Source of the DNA: Xestospongia bergquistia
Lineage: Eukaryota > Porifera > Demospongiae > Haplosclerida > Petrosiidae
DNA: 64,000 nucleotides
NCBI GenBank assembly: GCA_963965975.1
Contig: OZ014418.1
Location: 6,708,775-6,772,774 of the forward strand
Reading direction: 5' to 3'
The notes beneath the pieces are model-generated. The model did not search any database and was not told where the DNA came from. It saw only the letters and a list, made by a program, of their open reading frames with translations. Shown piece by piece: positions 21,701 to 32,982 of this stretch (position 1 is the stretch's first letter; every line of letters starts with the position of its first letter). The position numbers and the translations under genes were made by a program.

Positions 21701-22539
21701 TCTTTCCATCACCATAAAACGATACTCTACTTTTCCTCTTGTGTGAGCTCCAGAACTAATATATTTTGGAATAGCTAAATACTTTAACTTTTTGCTTTTA
21801 ATCCACTCATTGACTAAAATATGAAAAGATAGTACACAATTGTTTAAAGTGAAAAATCTCATGCAACATAAAACATATGTACACACAATGTTGCTCTAAG
21901 TGTTGTCACTTCAAGGGAACAAATCAATAAATGGCTTACTTGATTCAGCTTTGGCTGCTCTTCTATAAAAGGATAGTTCAGTAAATAAAGGACCATTCTC
22001 ATAAGGTTCCTATACAATGCAGAATTGTATTTTTATTTTAATATAAAAACAATTAATAACACACAATAATAGGTATGTAGTATATGGTAATCTATATTAA
22101 AAGATTGTTCCAAAATTATTACTAATTTACATTACTACAACTAATATAATTACATTACTATTGTTTAGAGAACAAGAAATACTACTTATAAGGTGGATCA
22201 CTAAGAAAAATTAGAGGTTAGACACAGATTGGCATAAACTCCACCCACCACTTTGATAACATATTGAGATGTCTTGTCTGTTGTACTCTTTCCTGACGGA
22301 GTAGCCATATAAATTTCTCCAAATCCTCCTCTACCGACAGATCCACCTAACATCCATTGTTTCTTGTTAAAATCTGTTAATATTTCTCCGCTAGGGATAG
22401 GAGGTGGCATCTTCCATGGACCTGGTTTCTTGGCATTTCCTTTAACTTCCTTAGTTTTTTTGGCCATCTTTGGCATTATAGCACCATCTGTTTCGTCATT
22501 TGTGTCGTCTGTAGCTTTTCTCTTTCGTCTGGGAGGCAT
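18786..22539 (-). CDS. VRK1: Vaccinia-related kinase (VRK) with a repetitive C-terminal tail
   Basis: Eight exons, complement of 18786..18806, 18887..20527, 20667..21079, 21180..21312, 21395..21493, 21617..21813, 21940..22009, 22249..22539; 954 aa, against about 396 for human VRK1. The kinase domain has the glycine loop GRGGFGEIY (near 70), K96 in VIKV, catalytic D202 in HADVK, the VRK-type D224-Y-G, and typical VRK segments ([28 protein letters not shown]). VRKs are nuclear Ser/Thr kinases that phosphorylate BAF and histone H3; the BAF gene lies 2.4 kb away. The basic linker PRKRK precedes a Ser-rich tail of about 550 aa encoded by one exon. That tail carries about 14 copies of S-[DT]-I-I-P-G. 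The start is the first ATG of a basic N-terminus. The tiny last exon (KNAQDD) is inferred; without that splice the tail ends [12 protein letters not shown]. Confidence 0.9.
18950..20060 (-). repeat. Coding repeats in the VRK tail
   Basis: Alternating units of roughly 20-30 codons encode [20 protein letters not shown] and [11 protein letters not shown] variants, about 14 in all. Several neighbouring pairs are nearly identical in DNA, showing recent internal duplication. Confidence 0.8.
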
Positions 22540-22702
22540 TTTCTGTAGTATACCACGTTTTCAATTAAATTTCCCGCGAGTGTGGTCCAGACCCTTTAGT
22601 TCACTTCATTAATTATTAATAGAGCACACCCATAAATACTACACACCTCCAATTCAGAAAGCGTCTCCTCTTTTCTTTATCTTGTCTTCCCTGTAATAAG
22701 CA
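22540..22702. promoter_or_regulatory. Shared promoter region, VRK / BRMS1
   Basis: Only 163 bp separate the two divergent start codons, so a bidirectional promoter is likely. No TATA box is evident. Confidence 0.55.
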
Positions 22703-24386
22703 ATGCCTAACACAAGAAATGGATCAAATCACGAGACTCCTAGTAAAGAAAACAAAGGAGAAGAAGAAGAGTCATCAGCTTCTGAAGAAGACTCCTATTC
22801 ATGTAAAGTGCCACAACACACTCATCATAGATAACTCATGGTAGATCAGTGTTAAACCAAATGTATTGATATCATGATTTTTTTGCCTTTAGTTGCTTAT
22901 TATGATCTTATTCATAATCCTTAATGCATGATATAGACTTTGGATTAGTTGATGAATCACTTTGAAAGAGAGTTCTTAACTCTACCAGGACATTGTGGTT
23001 TGACATAGCTATTGTGTAAATTAGAGCCTTAAAAATACTATATACAAGTTGTTAGAATGTTATTGCCACGCCCATTTGATCACCATATTAATATTCAAAT
23101 TTTTCACTTCACAATTTTGTTTGATATACCTTAATTGAGGGGTGGAGTAGTTTATTAATAGTACATCCATAGATGATGAGGGAGAGTCGGAAAGAAGAAA
23201 GAGTCGTTGTCTTGACGACATGACTCACTTGGAACACCAGTTCTCAGAGTTAAAAGAATTGTAAGTTATTACATGTAATAGACATTGTCTCTATTTTTGT
23301 TGCTGTGTAGATTATATAAAGAGAGAATGCAGGATGTTGAACTAAAGATGAACTTACTAGCTGAAGGTAGTAAGAATTCATCAATATTATCTTAGTTAGA
23401 TTCAGTACTTAAATGCTCAATATTTCTTGTGTTAATTGGTTACTCTAACTAGATTCAGCTCCTGAGTATACTAATCCGATGAAAGAACTCTCTGAGATCA
23501 AGGAAAAAAGATTAGTAACATCAGGTATATATGTAAATGATTATCTGTTCAAGTGTTCCATCTTGTTATCTCACACACACACTTCTTCATTTTCATACTC
23601 ATTAGATTTAATATTAAATTGTAAGGTAAGTGATAATTAATTCATCATTTCTTTATTATTATTGTTATTGTTTTATTGTAGGAATTGAGCATTCAAAACA
23701 AATTTGAACAAGAAGTTCATTCAGCAGAACTTGATGTGGAAGTAAGATATGTAATACTAATAATGATTCATTAACATAACTACTTCTAATATCACAATTA
23801 ATTTAGAATTGTGTGGATTTAACTCTCCTTTTGTTTTAGGAGGGAATTGACCTTTTAAAAATGAAAATGACAGCTGAAATAGAAGAACGAATACAACGAC
23901 TTGAAGAGGAAGAAATATTATCAGAAATGTCAGCTGGTGAGTGCATGATGTCATCATGACATCATAGCAATTACTATTTCTCTTTTAGAGACCACATCTC
24001 GTAAGAGAAAGTCAAAAACATCTGCAGAATTTCTACTTCTTGAGAAACGTAAAAAACCGGTCACTGTGACAGATATCCTAGTTACCAAATATATATATAA
24101 TGGATGGATGGATATAGATAAATGGATGGATGAAAGTACAAATGGACAGATAAATCAAATGGTCTTTAGTTCCTTAGCCATTTTTTACGACCTTATGTTG
24201 TATACTTGTTACGTGATATGGACATAATGGAAGACTTCAATGATATTAGGAGAGTAAGTAACTATTACATATATAGAATCTGTAGTATCTAACTGGACTA
24301 CTTGTTACATTCATTTTGACTTTTATTGATAGGGTATTGCAGCTGCTGAAGTCATGAGACGACGTCAATCTTTAATGCATTCATAA
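22703..24386 (+). CDS. BRMS1: BRMS1 / BRMS1-like (Sds3-family Sin3-HDAC subunit)
   Basis: Ten short exons: 22703..22802, 23173..23260, 23311..23366, 23453..23524, 23606..23625, 23682..23741, 23840..23936, 23989..24065, 24170..24253, 24333..24386; 235 aa, close to human BRMS1 (246). Family hallmarks are an acidic Ser-rich start, CLDDMTHLEHQFSELKELLY, KERMQDVELK, SAPEYTNPM, a central coiled coil, a basic KRK segment, and VVYLLRDMDIMEDFNDIRR matching the human YMLQDLDILEDWTTIRK region. It ends soon after that, as BRMS1 rather than BRMS1L does. Known role: subunit of nuclear Sin3-HDAC repressor complexes. The donor of exon 8 is uncertain (24059 or 24065; both keep frame). Confidence 0.87.
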
Positions 24387-24977
24387 AATTCACAATGACA
24401 TATATTCTACCTTGTTTATCAATATCCCATAGCTATAGTATTTAATTTTAACAGTGAATATTATTAATGTAACTATATATATTCACAGTTTGAGACTTTC
24501 ATTTTCATCAGGCACAGCAAACTTTTAACAAGAATATGGTCCTCACAAACAAAAAAAAAGAGGAGAGGCTATATAAATAAACCTTTGAAGTGTCATTTCA
24601 GGTGCTCACGGTATATCTACATCTATTTAATATTCAGCTAGAAATGTGGACATCCATAGATTAAGAATATTATGACCACTTGACATGTCATATATCCAGT
24701 TTAGAACCCCAAAAAATGATCCAATGGTTAATGTCATTTTAAAATTATTATTCACACAATAGCAAGTTATTTTGCTTTCACAACAAAAATGAAGCACTTT
24801 GAACATAACCTAATGAAATGGACTATCAGTTTTAAGTGACACATGTATATTTAGAAAAAAAGCTAACTCAACACTAACTACTAATATTTGATAAGATACT
24901 AGAGTACTATGCTATTACTAGAGTAAATTATTATAGGTTGGGATAGCTATTCCAGATTAAATATACAGAACTAGATT
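24387..24977. other. Convergent intergenic region BRMS1 / BAF
   Basis: 3' flanks of two convergent genes. AT-rich, no gene or repeat recognised. Confidence 0.5.
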
Positions 24978-25498
24978 TCACAGGAAAGCTCTGCACCACT
25001 CGGCAAGGCAATTATAACAATCGCCACTTTGTTTAGAATTAGCCCCACATATATCCTTTAGCCAATCCTAAAAAAAAAAAAGAATTTATTTTAAAGTCTT
25101 AAATGCGTATTTTATAGATTATTTTTATTACAGCAAGATATCATGCTCACACCACCATCTCTTTTAGTTTGATGACACCATCGACATCATATATAAATAT
25201 ATAGAATTGTATAACTTCCATTGCATGTCCTCCTGAACCAACAGGTGTGGCATGTAAGACCACACTATTCCAGATCTGAAGCTTTGAGGATTGAATAGTG
25301 GACTATAACACTAACCTTGAAGAGCTCTTCATTCTTCTTGAGCAGTAGAAACTGCCCCAAGACAACGTAAGCTTTATCGAAACCTCTATCTCTGAGTCTC
25401 CCGCCAAGAGCCTCACCAATGCCAGCAAGATCAGTGACAGGCTTCTCTCCCATTGGCTCACTGACAAAATTGCGATGTTTTTGGCTTGTACTAGACAT
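24978..25498 (-). CDS. BANF1: Barrier-to-autointegration factor (BAF)
   Basis: Two exons, complement of 24978..25067 and 25316..25498; 90 aa, against 89 in human. Nearly every family landmark is present: [30 protein letters not shown] (helix-hairpin-helix), [18 protein letters not shown], then in exon 2 [20 protein letters not shown] and the C-terminal WCRAFL. BAF dimers bind double-stranded DNA without sequence specificity, bridge chromatin to LEM-domain proteins of the inner nuclear membrane and are needed to rebuild the nucleus after mitosis. The N-terminal Ser/Thr residues that VRK phosphorylates in animals are present (SSTS), which is notable with a VRK gene nearby. The 248-bp intron has GT-AG ends in phase 0. 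Confidence 0.95.
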
Positions 25499-25865
25499 AA
25501 TGCTATACCTAGGACAGAAAGAAGTTGCTTTTACCTACTACCTCGATTATCCTTACTTTTGGTGCTCTGCTTTCGAAACAAGACGAGGTTGATCAAGGGC
25601 GTGTCAATTATGACCACGCCTTCTTTAAGCTTCAACCTCGTGAGTTACGATCTCTACGAAAATCTCTTACATCGTTTCCAAGTTCTCCAAGCTTCCTTTG
25701 TTCTCCATTTGGCTATCTCGAGTGGACTTGTCGACTCGAGTAAAGCTGAGTGGTGAGCCTAATTCACACGCCATGGGTAGTCATAATTCATTAGTTAATG
25801 TCATCATTGTTGCGCAATACTTGTGTAAGACCGAGTGAGACAACTAAATTCTCGTTTTGTTCATC
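25499..25865. promoter_or_regulatory. Shared promoter region, BAF / EIF1AD
   Basis: 367 bp between divergent starts. It is less AT-rich than its surroundings and rich in CG dinucleotides near TCGACTCGAG (25727-25740), as expected for a housekeeping bidirectional promoter. The + strand frames here have no recognisable protein. Confidence 0.5.
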
Positions 25866-27071
25866 ATGTCGCGCGCTACTAAGAGAAAGCACGTTACTAA
25901 GGAAGTGTTGGAAGAATTAGTGGAGCCAGTAGGAGATCAGCTAATAGTTAAAGTAAGAGATTATGATTAAGTAGATTGTATCATTAACTCAATAATTGTT
26001 AGGGTATAGATTTGATCAAATTAAGTAGCCACACCTATTCAAACACTATTGAATTTTCTTCCTAGATTCTTGGTGGTCGAGGCAACAATCTTCATGAAGC
26101 AGAGACTCCTGATGGGAAAATGTTCCTAGTTAGTATGCCTACAAAATTCAGACGTAATGTTTGGATCAAAAGAGGTAGGTGTTAACAAGTTATTAATAGT
26201 TATTAAAAACTAAGTTCAAGTTCTATTGTATTATAATTGTTCATTATTTAGGTGATTTTGTAGTTGTGGAGCCAATAACTGAAGGCAATAAAGTACAAGC
26301 TGAAATTATTCACATACTCTATCCAATGCAAATAAAACATTTGAGTGATGAAAATAAATGGTAAAATAAATGAGGGAAAAAATAAAGTTGAAAATTTTTT
26401 TTTCTCTAGGCCTTTATCTTTTAAAGACAAGAAAATGCAACAACACTCTTCTGTGTTAAACGGAGAGAAGACAAGGTAAGTGATATAACAGATATATTAT
26501 CTCTATTGCTTCGTATTATCAAGTCAACTCACACTATTGTAATATATGTAAAGCAGGTTCGTCCCATAATGTCGAATCCCAAAATGTCTAAGGAAATGAG
26601 GAAGTGTCACAATGTCTAACTAGTGTTAATTTAATGTTAACATAGTGTTAATTTAATGTTAACATAGTGTTAATTAATCTATAATAATAAGTGTATCTAT
26701 AAAGAGTTCAGCACAAGTTAGTAATCAAAAGAAACTACACAATGGCTTTTATCGCAGAGAGTACCTGTCAAAAACTCTCTGATGCTAATTGATCAAAGCA
26801 TTAGACATTTTGGGACATTTCTACATTTCCTTAGACATGGGATTAGACATTATGGGACTAATCCATGTAAAGCATTACTACATTTAATTGACTACCTGTT
26901 CATTAACTTGTATATAATCTTTATTTCTCTAGAGATAGAAGTGATATTGAGATAACACAATCTGACAGTGATCAAGAACAAGAGTCAGAAGATGAGAGTG
27001 ACTTGTTTGTTAATACTAATAGACCACCACCAATATATGAGTCTGATACCAGTTCCTCTGAGGAGGACTGA
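25866..27071 (+). CDS. EIF1AD: Probable RNA-binding protein EIF1AD (eIF1A-domain)
   Basis: Five exons: 25866..25952, 26066..26174, 26252..26360, 26410..26475, 26933..27071; 169 aa, against about 165 in human. It starts [17 protein letters not shown], as in EIF1AD. An S1/IF1-type OB fold follows: [45 protein letters not shown] and [10 protein letters not shown]. The tail is acidic and Ser-rich ([25 protein letters not shown]). The human protein is nuclear and has been linked to ribosome biogenesis and stress response; its molecular role is not well defined. Intron 4 is by far the longest (457 bp) because a transposon sits in it at 26556-26864. Confidence 0.93.
26546..26874. mobile_element. MITE in EIF1AD intron 4, with target-site duplication
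   Basis: A 309-bp element (26556-26864) is flanked by exact direct repeats ATGTAAAGCA at 26546-26555 and 26865-26874. Its inverted ends run about 60 bp and are imperfect: the left begins GGTTCGTCCCATAATGTC and the right, on the - strand, GGATTAGTCCCATAATGTC. Both contain CTAAGGAAATG. There is no open frame, so this is a non-autonomous DNA transposon. The 10-bp duplication is nearest to Mutator-like (8-11 bp) or hAT (8 bp) elements; the superfamily is unsure. The centre holds a short tandem repeat (GTGTTAATTTAATGTTAACA, about 2.5 copies). Confidence 0.85.
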
Positions 27072-27262
27072 GACCTGTGCTTTTTTTCTTATTATTTTTT
27101 CTTTTGCTGGTTTATCTTCAATTTATATAAGTTAATTAATCTTTATGATTTTAAATTGTTTCAAGTTTCTGTACTTCACTTTACTGGTTTTTAAAATAGT
27201 ATCATAGTAAGTTAATTCATAGGTGAAGCCAGTAGTCACATGACACAACTATTAACATACAA

Positions 27263-28756
27263 ATGGCTGCTGAAGCTATTGATATCCCTCAAGTGCTGGT
27301 TACAGGAGCCTCTGGTTTTATAGCTACTCATATTATCCAACAGTTACTTACTGGAGGACAAGTTAAAGTAAGAGGTACTGTCCGTAGTCTCAAAAATGAA
27401 TCTAAAGTCAAACCTCTTCAAGATCTAGTACCTGATGCTACTTATCCTCTTGAGCTAGTGGAAGGAGATCTCTTAAATGAGGAATCATGGAAAGAAGCTG
27501 TAAAGGGATGTACCCACGTCTACCATGTTGCCTCCCCTTTACCTTCAAGTGCTCCACAAGATGAAAATCAACTCGTCCGTCCTGCAGTAGAAGGTACTTT
27601 GAACGTTTTAAAAGCTTGCGCTGAAGCTGGGACAGTTAAACGTGTTGTCCTCACTAGTTCAATGGCAGCCATTTCTGGGGGTCTTCATGGAGTAGAAGGT
27701 CATGTTTATACTGAGAATGACTGGATGCCAGAGGATGGCCTACCAGCCTACGAAAAGAGCAAGATCCTTGCAGAAAAAGCAGCATGGGACTTTTTAGAGA
27801 AATTAGATGATAAAAAATTTGAATTAATTACTGTTCAACCAGGTGTTGTTATTGGACCACCTCTGACAGTAGCAACTACAGAATCAACTTCACTATCATC
27901 TGTTAAGAAAATTATATCAAATGAGATTCCAGTTCTTCTTAATATTAACTTACCATTAGTAGATGTTCGAGATGTTGCTAAAGCTCAAATTGTTGCCATG
28001 GAAAAATCAGGGACAGCAGGAAAACGTTTCATTATTACAGCTGAGAATCGTTCAATGAGAGAAATGGCTGAAGTAATGTCACGAGAATTTGGTCCTCAGG
28101 GATATAAAATTCCCTCGTGGTCCATTCCCAAACCTGGTGTATGGCTGCTGAGTTTTTTTGAACCCACTGTCCGTATGATATATAGTACTATCGGGAAAAC
28201 TATTACCTTTAGTAATGAGAGAATGAAGGAAGAACTTGGGATTCAGCCACGAAATGTTGAAAGCACAATCATTGATGCTTGTTATGCTCTCATTGAATTG
28301 GGTGTGGTTCCTAAACGAAGGGGATATCAAGGTCCTCCTACTGTTAGAACAGATACTGGTGTAATGAAAAGTGAACCCTTGGAATCAGCGTCGAACAATG
28401 TCCAAGTACAAGAGGAAGGAGGACCTTTGGAATCAGCGTTGAACAATGTCCAAGTACAAGAGGAAGGAGGACCTTTGGAATCAGCGTCGAACAATGTCCA
28501 AGTACAAGAGGAAGGAGGACCTTTGGAATCAGCGTCGAACAATGTCCAAGTACAAGAGGAAGGAGGACCTTTGGAATCAGGATCTAACGATATCCCTAAT
28601 GAAGATGTAGGGAAAGGATCTTTGGAATCAGGATCAAATGACCTCCTTAATGTGAAGATACTAGTGGAAACCACTATAGAAGACACAGAGACAACAGAAG
28701 AAATGGAGGAACATACCAAAGTACATGATATCAACCAAGAACCAACACCAAATTAA
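27263..28756 (+). CDS. Dihydroflavonol-4-reductase-like extended SDR with repetitive tail, intronless
   Basis: Single exon, 497 aa. Residues 9-345 form an extended short-chain dehydrogenase: NAD(P) motif TGASGFIA (14-21), VYHVASPLP, VVLTSSMAAISGG and the catalytic Y163-xxx-K167 in AYEKSKILAEKAAW. This is the DFR / cinnamoyl-CoA-reductase / methylglyoxal-reductase branch. The substrate cannot be told from sequence; flavonoid chemistry is not implied in an animal. Typical members are about 340 aa. Here a hydrophilic acidic tail follows, with four near-perfect 17-residue repeats (EPLESASNNVQVQEEGG) from residue 371, then decayed ones. All close neighbours have several introns, so absence of introns suggests a retrocopy or a transferred gene. 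Confidence 0.87.
   Translation: MAAEAIDIPQVLVTGASGFIATHIIQQLLTGGQVKVRGTVRSLKNESKVKPLQDLVPDATYPLELVEGDLLNEESWKEAVKGCTHVYHVASPLPSSAPQDENQLVRPAVEGTLNVLKACAEAGTVKRVVLTSSMAAISGGLHGVEGHVYTENDWMPEDGLPAYEKSKILAEKAAWDFLEKLDDKKFELITVQPGVVIGPPLTVATTESTSLSSVKKIISNEIPVLLNINLPLVDVRDVAKAQIVAMEKSGTAGKRFIITAENRSMREMAEVMSREFGPQGYKIPSWSIPKPGVWLLSFFEPTVRMIYSTIGKTITFSNERMKEELGIQPRNVESTIIDACYALIELGVVPKRRGYQGPPTVRTDTGVMKSEPLESASNNVQVQEEGGPLESALNNVQVQEEGGPLESASNNVQVQEEGGPLESASNNVQVQEEGGPLESGSNDIPNEDVGKGSLESGSNDLLNVKILVETTIEDTETTEEMEEHTKVHDINQEPTPN
28373..28576 (+). repeat. Coding minisatellite, 51 bp x 4
   Basis: Four nearly identical 51-bp units in frame within the reductase-like gene. They start with bases for EPLESAS or GPLESAS and are followed by two degenerate relatives. 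Copy number is likely to vary between individuals. Confidence 0.9.
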
Positions 28757-29325
28757 AGTTTTTGTTAATAATATATTGCCACTATAATTATTAATAAAAT
28801 TATAATTATGATTTTACACCCTTAATGAAAAATTATTACAATGGAACCAAATTTTATTCATAATAATTATGTAATTGTAAATTATTAACAGCCTCACCAA
28901 GATAGAAAATTAGGATGTCATTATATTAAAATATTGTGACAATAATTTTTAACTATTAAAATATTATATATATAATTATAATTATATATTTATATTATTT
29001 CTTGACATGTTTTGTATTAATTGTTAGTCATTACTATTATTAATGATTATTATAATTATGTATAGTTATTGTTATTATATTATTATATTTATAATTATTA
29101 ATACATTGAATTTATTTATTAATATCAATAGTAATGCATCTTATCAACAAAAGATAATTGGTATGTATGAATAAAATATCAATAATTAACAATGAAGTGA
29201 AACAAAAGCATTTATAATAGATTTTAGTAATAACTATCATGTACATTAAAAAACATGTACATAAATAACAAAACACCACATTACAAGATATTAAATTAAT
29301 TATTCATTGTAATATAATTATAGTC
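28757..29325. other. Convergent intergenic region, very AT-rich
   Basis: Simple A/T-rich sequence with many TAATTATAA-type runs between two convergent genes. No gene seen. Confidence 0.5.
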
Positions 29326-31553
29326 TTAACAACAACGACTACTTCGATCCTCTTGTGGACTAGTGGTATCATGTAATCTGATGTTTCCATTATCCTCCTC
29401 TTTCTTATCAATTTTAGATGTAGAGCGATCTCGATTTTGTGTTTGACTTTCTACCTAAATATATAAATATCATGGAATATAATCAATGTCCTTGTAAGTA
29501 TATATCTATAATATATATATATATATATTATAGATATTACAATAAATTAGTATACCTATTTAGTATTTGGTACCTAATATTTTGTCTATAAATAATTATT
29601 AATCATATTAATGTACATGTGTACTGTACTAGCTAATAAAAGAAGTATTACTAACAAATCCTTATGTGTGTGTGTGTGTCATATAATTTGATGATATACT
29701 AACTATTAAAATCTCAACAGAATATGACCACTTCATTAGTTTAGTGCATGTACATGTTATCCAAGGCCACACCTACCTTATCTAACACCTGTTCAGCAAT
29801 ACCAGAAAAGGCTTCTGTAACATTAATATCTTTCCAAGCACTAGTTTCAAAAAATCGGATGCTGTGCTGATTAGCCAGCTGCAAAATAAAAAAAAGAAAT
29901 ATTATAGAGCTTATTAAGTTCATTTTTATTCCATCCATTCATTCATTCATTAATCATCAATTTATTATATTCATAACTCAATGAATCATACCTTCTGTCC
30001 ACGACGTGTACTAACTTGTCTCTCTTCATCCAAATCAACTTTATTTCCAATTAAAATAACTTTAACCCCTTGGATTCCATGCTACATGAAATACAATACA
30101 TGTAATATGTTACTATGGTAACAAGAAAAACTAGAAAGAAATATATATGTTTAAAATGTGTACATACATCTTCGATATTTCTCAACCATTTGGTGACATT
30201 TCTAAATGTTTCCTCTCTGGTGACATCATAGACTAGTATAATTCCCTATATATATGTGTAATAGAATAGAGAGAGAGACATTATGTAATGTGAATTGCTG
30301 TCCTAAATAATAGAGAATGTGTCCTTAATTAAAAGACAGTGTTTGCAACTTATAATAATAGTCTGGTATTGATATCATTGTATTTGCTCTGTTCTATTTC
30401 CAAAAATAGAACCCCCCCCCCCTTCCCCCCCCCCCCCACACACACAGATACTTAATGGGATACTTCTTTATAACTGTTGTATAATTTACATTAATAATAA
30501 TAATAATAAAATAGTTCCCATCAAATCAACACGTCCATGATGACACCTTTTAACATGATTAGATTTTTATCATGACAATATTTTTTAACCCGACTAGATT
30601 TATAACTATATTTTTTAAGCTAACTAGACTTGTAAATACATTCTATCAAAATTTAGGTCATGTACTTTTTAATTATGTTGTTTTAGTAACCTCTACTAGT
30701 ACATGTATCTATTTAACAATATTATAATTATATTAACAGACAATTAAAGTAAGATAATATAAATTTGATATTATATAAACACACAGCTGGGATATACTAG
30801 TGGTCAGTGGATGTGCAAAATGTATTCATGACATATGTCATCATGTGGTACCTTTGTGAAAGTACCACAGCACCACATTCAAATGACAAGGATTCAAGTG
30901 TTAAGTACATATATCATACCTGTGCCTTTCTGTAATACTGAGCTGTGAGTGTTTCATATCTTTCTTGGCCTGCTGTGTCCCTGAGAATATGTGTGTGTGT
31001 GTGAGAGAGAGACAATACTTTTAAAACTTATTATGGTTTCTCTTACCAAATTTGTAGTCTAATTCTTTTTTCTCGTATTGTAAACATTTTCAATTTAAAA
31101 TCAATACCTATTAAATGAATGAATATATAAATAAAACAGAGAGACAAAGTAATAAAAATATTTAGCACCACTACTACACAACATGTTACTATATTAATAT
31201 TGTTATTTAATACATCAAGTCCATTAACAATGAGAATAACTACAATTATAAATCATTAAACAAACATTACTAGTTTTTCAACAAGAAATAACTTTGCTGT
31301 GACATAAAGATATTTAATAGAAACATTATAACATTATATGTTCTATAATACATTAATTATATATGATTTCTATTGACAACATTAATTAATTAGACATTGT
31401 TTCTGTTACCATACCGATTGTATTAATATGGGTATGTCTAAACTCATTGTCAGCAAACCGGGATATCAAACAGGTTTTTCCAACAGAACTGTCACCACAT
31501 AATAATAACTGAAATAAGTGGTCATATTTTTTATCTGTTGCTCGAGTAGCCAT
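29326..31553 (-). CDS. Rab GTPase of the Rab8/10/13/15 group
   Basis: Seven coding exons, complement of 29326..29454, 29777..29878, 29992..30081, 30168..30245, 30920..30980, 31047..31107, 31415..31553; 219 aa. All G motifs are standard: GDSSVGKT (20-27), switch I TIGIDF, WDTAGQE, GNKVDL, ETSA. It ends SSRCC, a double-geranylgeranyl signal for membrane anchoring. WLRNIEDH and TIGIDFKLK point to the exocytic Rab8/10/13 group, and YYRKAQGI resembles Rab15; I cannot settle which. A non-coding first exon probably ends at 32428 (CAAG|gtgagg on the - strand), spliced to an acceptor 9 bp before the ATG. Intron 4 (30246-30919) carries a C-rich tract at about 30,411-30,438. Confidence 0.92.
30411..30438. 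repeat. Poly-C tract in Rab intron
   Basis: Two runs of C separated by TT, followed by a short CA repeat. Such tracts are hard to sequence, so the length may be inexact. Confidence 0.7.
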
Positions 31554-32706
31554 TGTTGTTCACTGAGAAGAAATGAATTAACAGAGAGTTTAATGAATAA
31601 ATAAATGATATATCAGTCATTGAATGGATGATAATAATAATATAATTTAGTATATCATGATGTTACTGATTATAATAATAAATTTCTAAGCTTGAATTCT
31701 ACTGTTAACAACTCTATATTGTTGTTATTAATGATAGTTGTTGTTTTGAATATAATCCAACTCCCAGTATAATACATTTATTTCCTCTGTTAATTATTGT
31801 CCTGATTAGTAAATAATTAACATGTACATGTAGATAATAACACAGTTAATGAAATAAGATGTAATTTTATCTTGTTAATTATTGCAACTTATTTCCCCTA
31901 CTTCCTCCACTATCTGTAATGGCTAGACATGTTTGGAACTTGGCAAATAAGAACTAGGAAATTATAGGAATCTATCAACACTTAATAACCACAATAATAT
32001 ACCACTTAGTGACCATTATCTACATGTACTTATTTAAATATACATTTAATTTGACTATTATAAACAGACTTAATTATATTAATGATAACCCTCGTCTCGT
32101 GTGTGGGGATAAGGGTTATATTTGTCAGTTCTATAAAGTACCAGTAAAGGCATCTTTAGGTTCAATACAATGTAGATTTATAGTCTAAGTCTAGATTGCC
32201 AAACTTGTGGAGTCCTGTGTGTCATTAGAAAGATAGCTTATATGGAGGATCTACTAGTAAAATAATTCTAAGAATGTATCAGTAATGTTTATAATCATAT
32301 CCACTGACCCACGTACACAAACTACACACAAAAAAGACTCTTCACAAAAGCAACAATCAAAACAATACAATCATTAACGTACGATAAGCGCTTATATTAA
32401 AATTACTTCGCCACAATAGATCCTCACCTTGTCGAGGAAAGACTTGTCAAAACGTAATATAGCAGAAGACAAGTGACGTTTGTAGAGAAAGCCAGAGAGA
32501 AATTTAATAGCGTTCCAGATTAGGGGTGTGGCTTAACAGCTGGCTCATACGGCTTGGGAACAAGACTCTTGTGTGTCGGTCTGAGTCTATTGCAGATAAG
32601 GCAGTTGCCTAGTTGTTAATTTGTTATATTTATCAGTTATCAAGTAATCATAATAGTATTGATATATATGTAATATGTTTCTCTTGTTGTCTCTGCAGAT
32701 TTCACA
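31554..32706. promoter_or_regulatory. Divergent region between two Rab genes
   Basis: 1.15 kb head-to-head. Both genes seem to have 5' UTR introns: - strand donor at 32427 and + strand acceptor at 32698-32699 (tctctgcag, 8 bp before the ATG). The shared promoter is then probably within about 32,480-32,570, which is less AT-rich. Confidence 0.45.
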
Positions 32707-32909
32707 ATGGGAGACGAAAGGACGTACCCCTATGGTTACAAGTCCATTCCTCAACCACGACGTACACTGACGCAGCCATCGTCACAATCTCAAGAGCCAC
32801 GCCTCTCTAATAGAAGAGCTAAATTAGCACCAAAGTGGGTGATGAAAGAGACCCTATCAGTATAGGGGAATATGTGTTGGGATTTTGTAACATCTGGCAG
32901 TCTTTATTC

Positions 32910-32982
<73 letters not shown>

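Noticed and set aside
25475-25756. 93- and 72-codon + strand frames upstream of EIF1AD
   Set aside because: They overlap the BAF start and the shared promoter; no recognisable protein features.
28327-28734. 135-codon - strand frame with regular repeats
   Set aside because: Antisense shadow of the reductase minisatellite.
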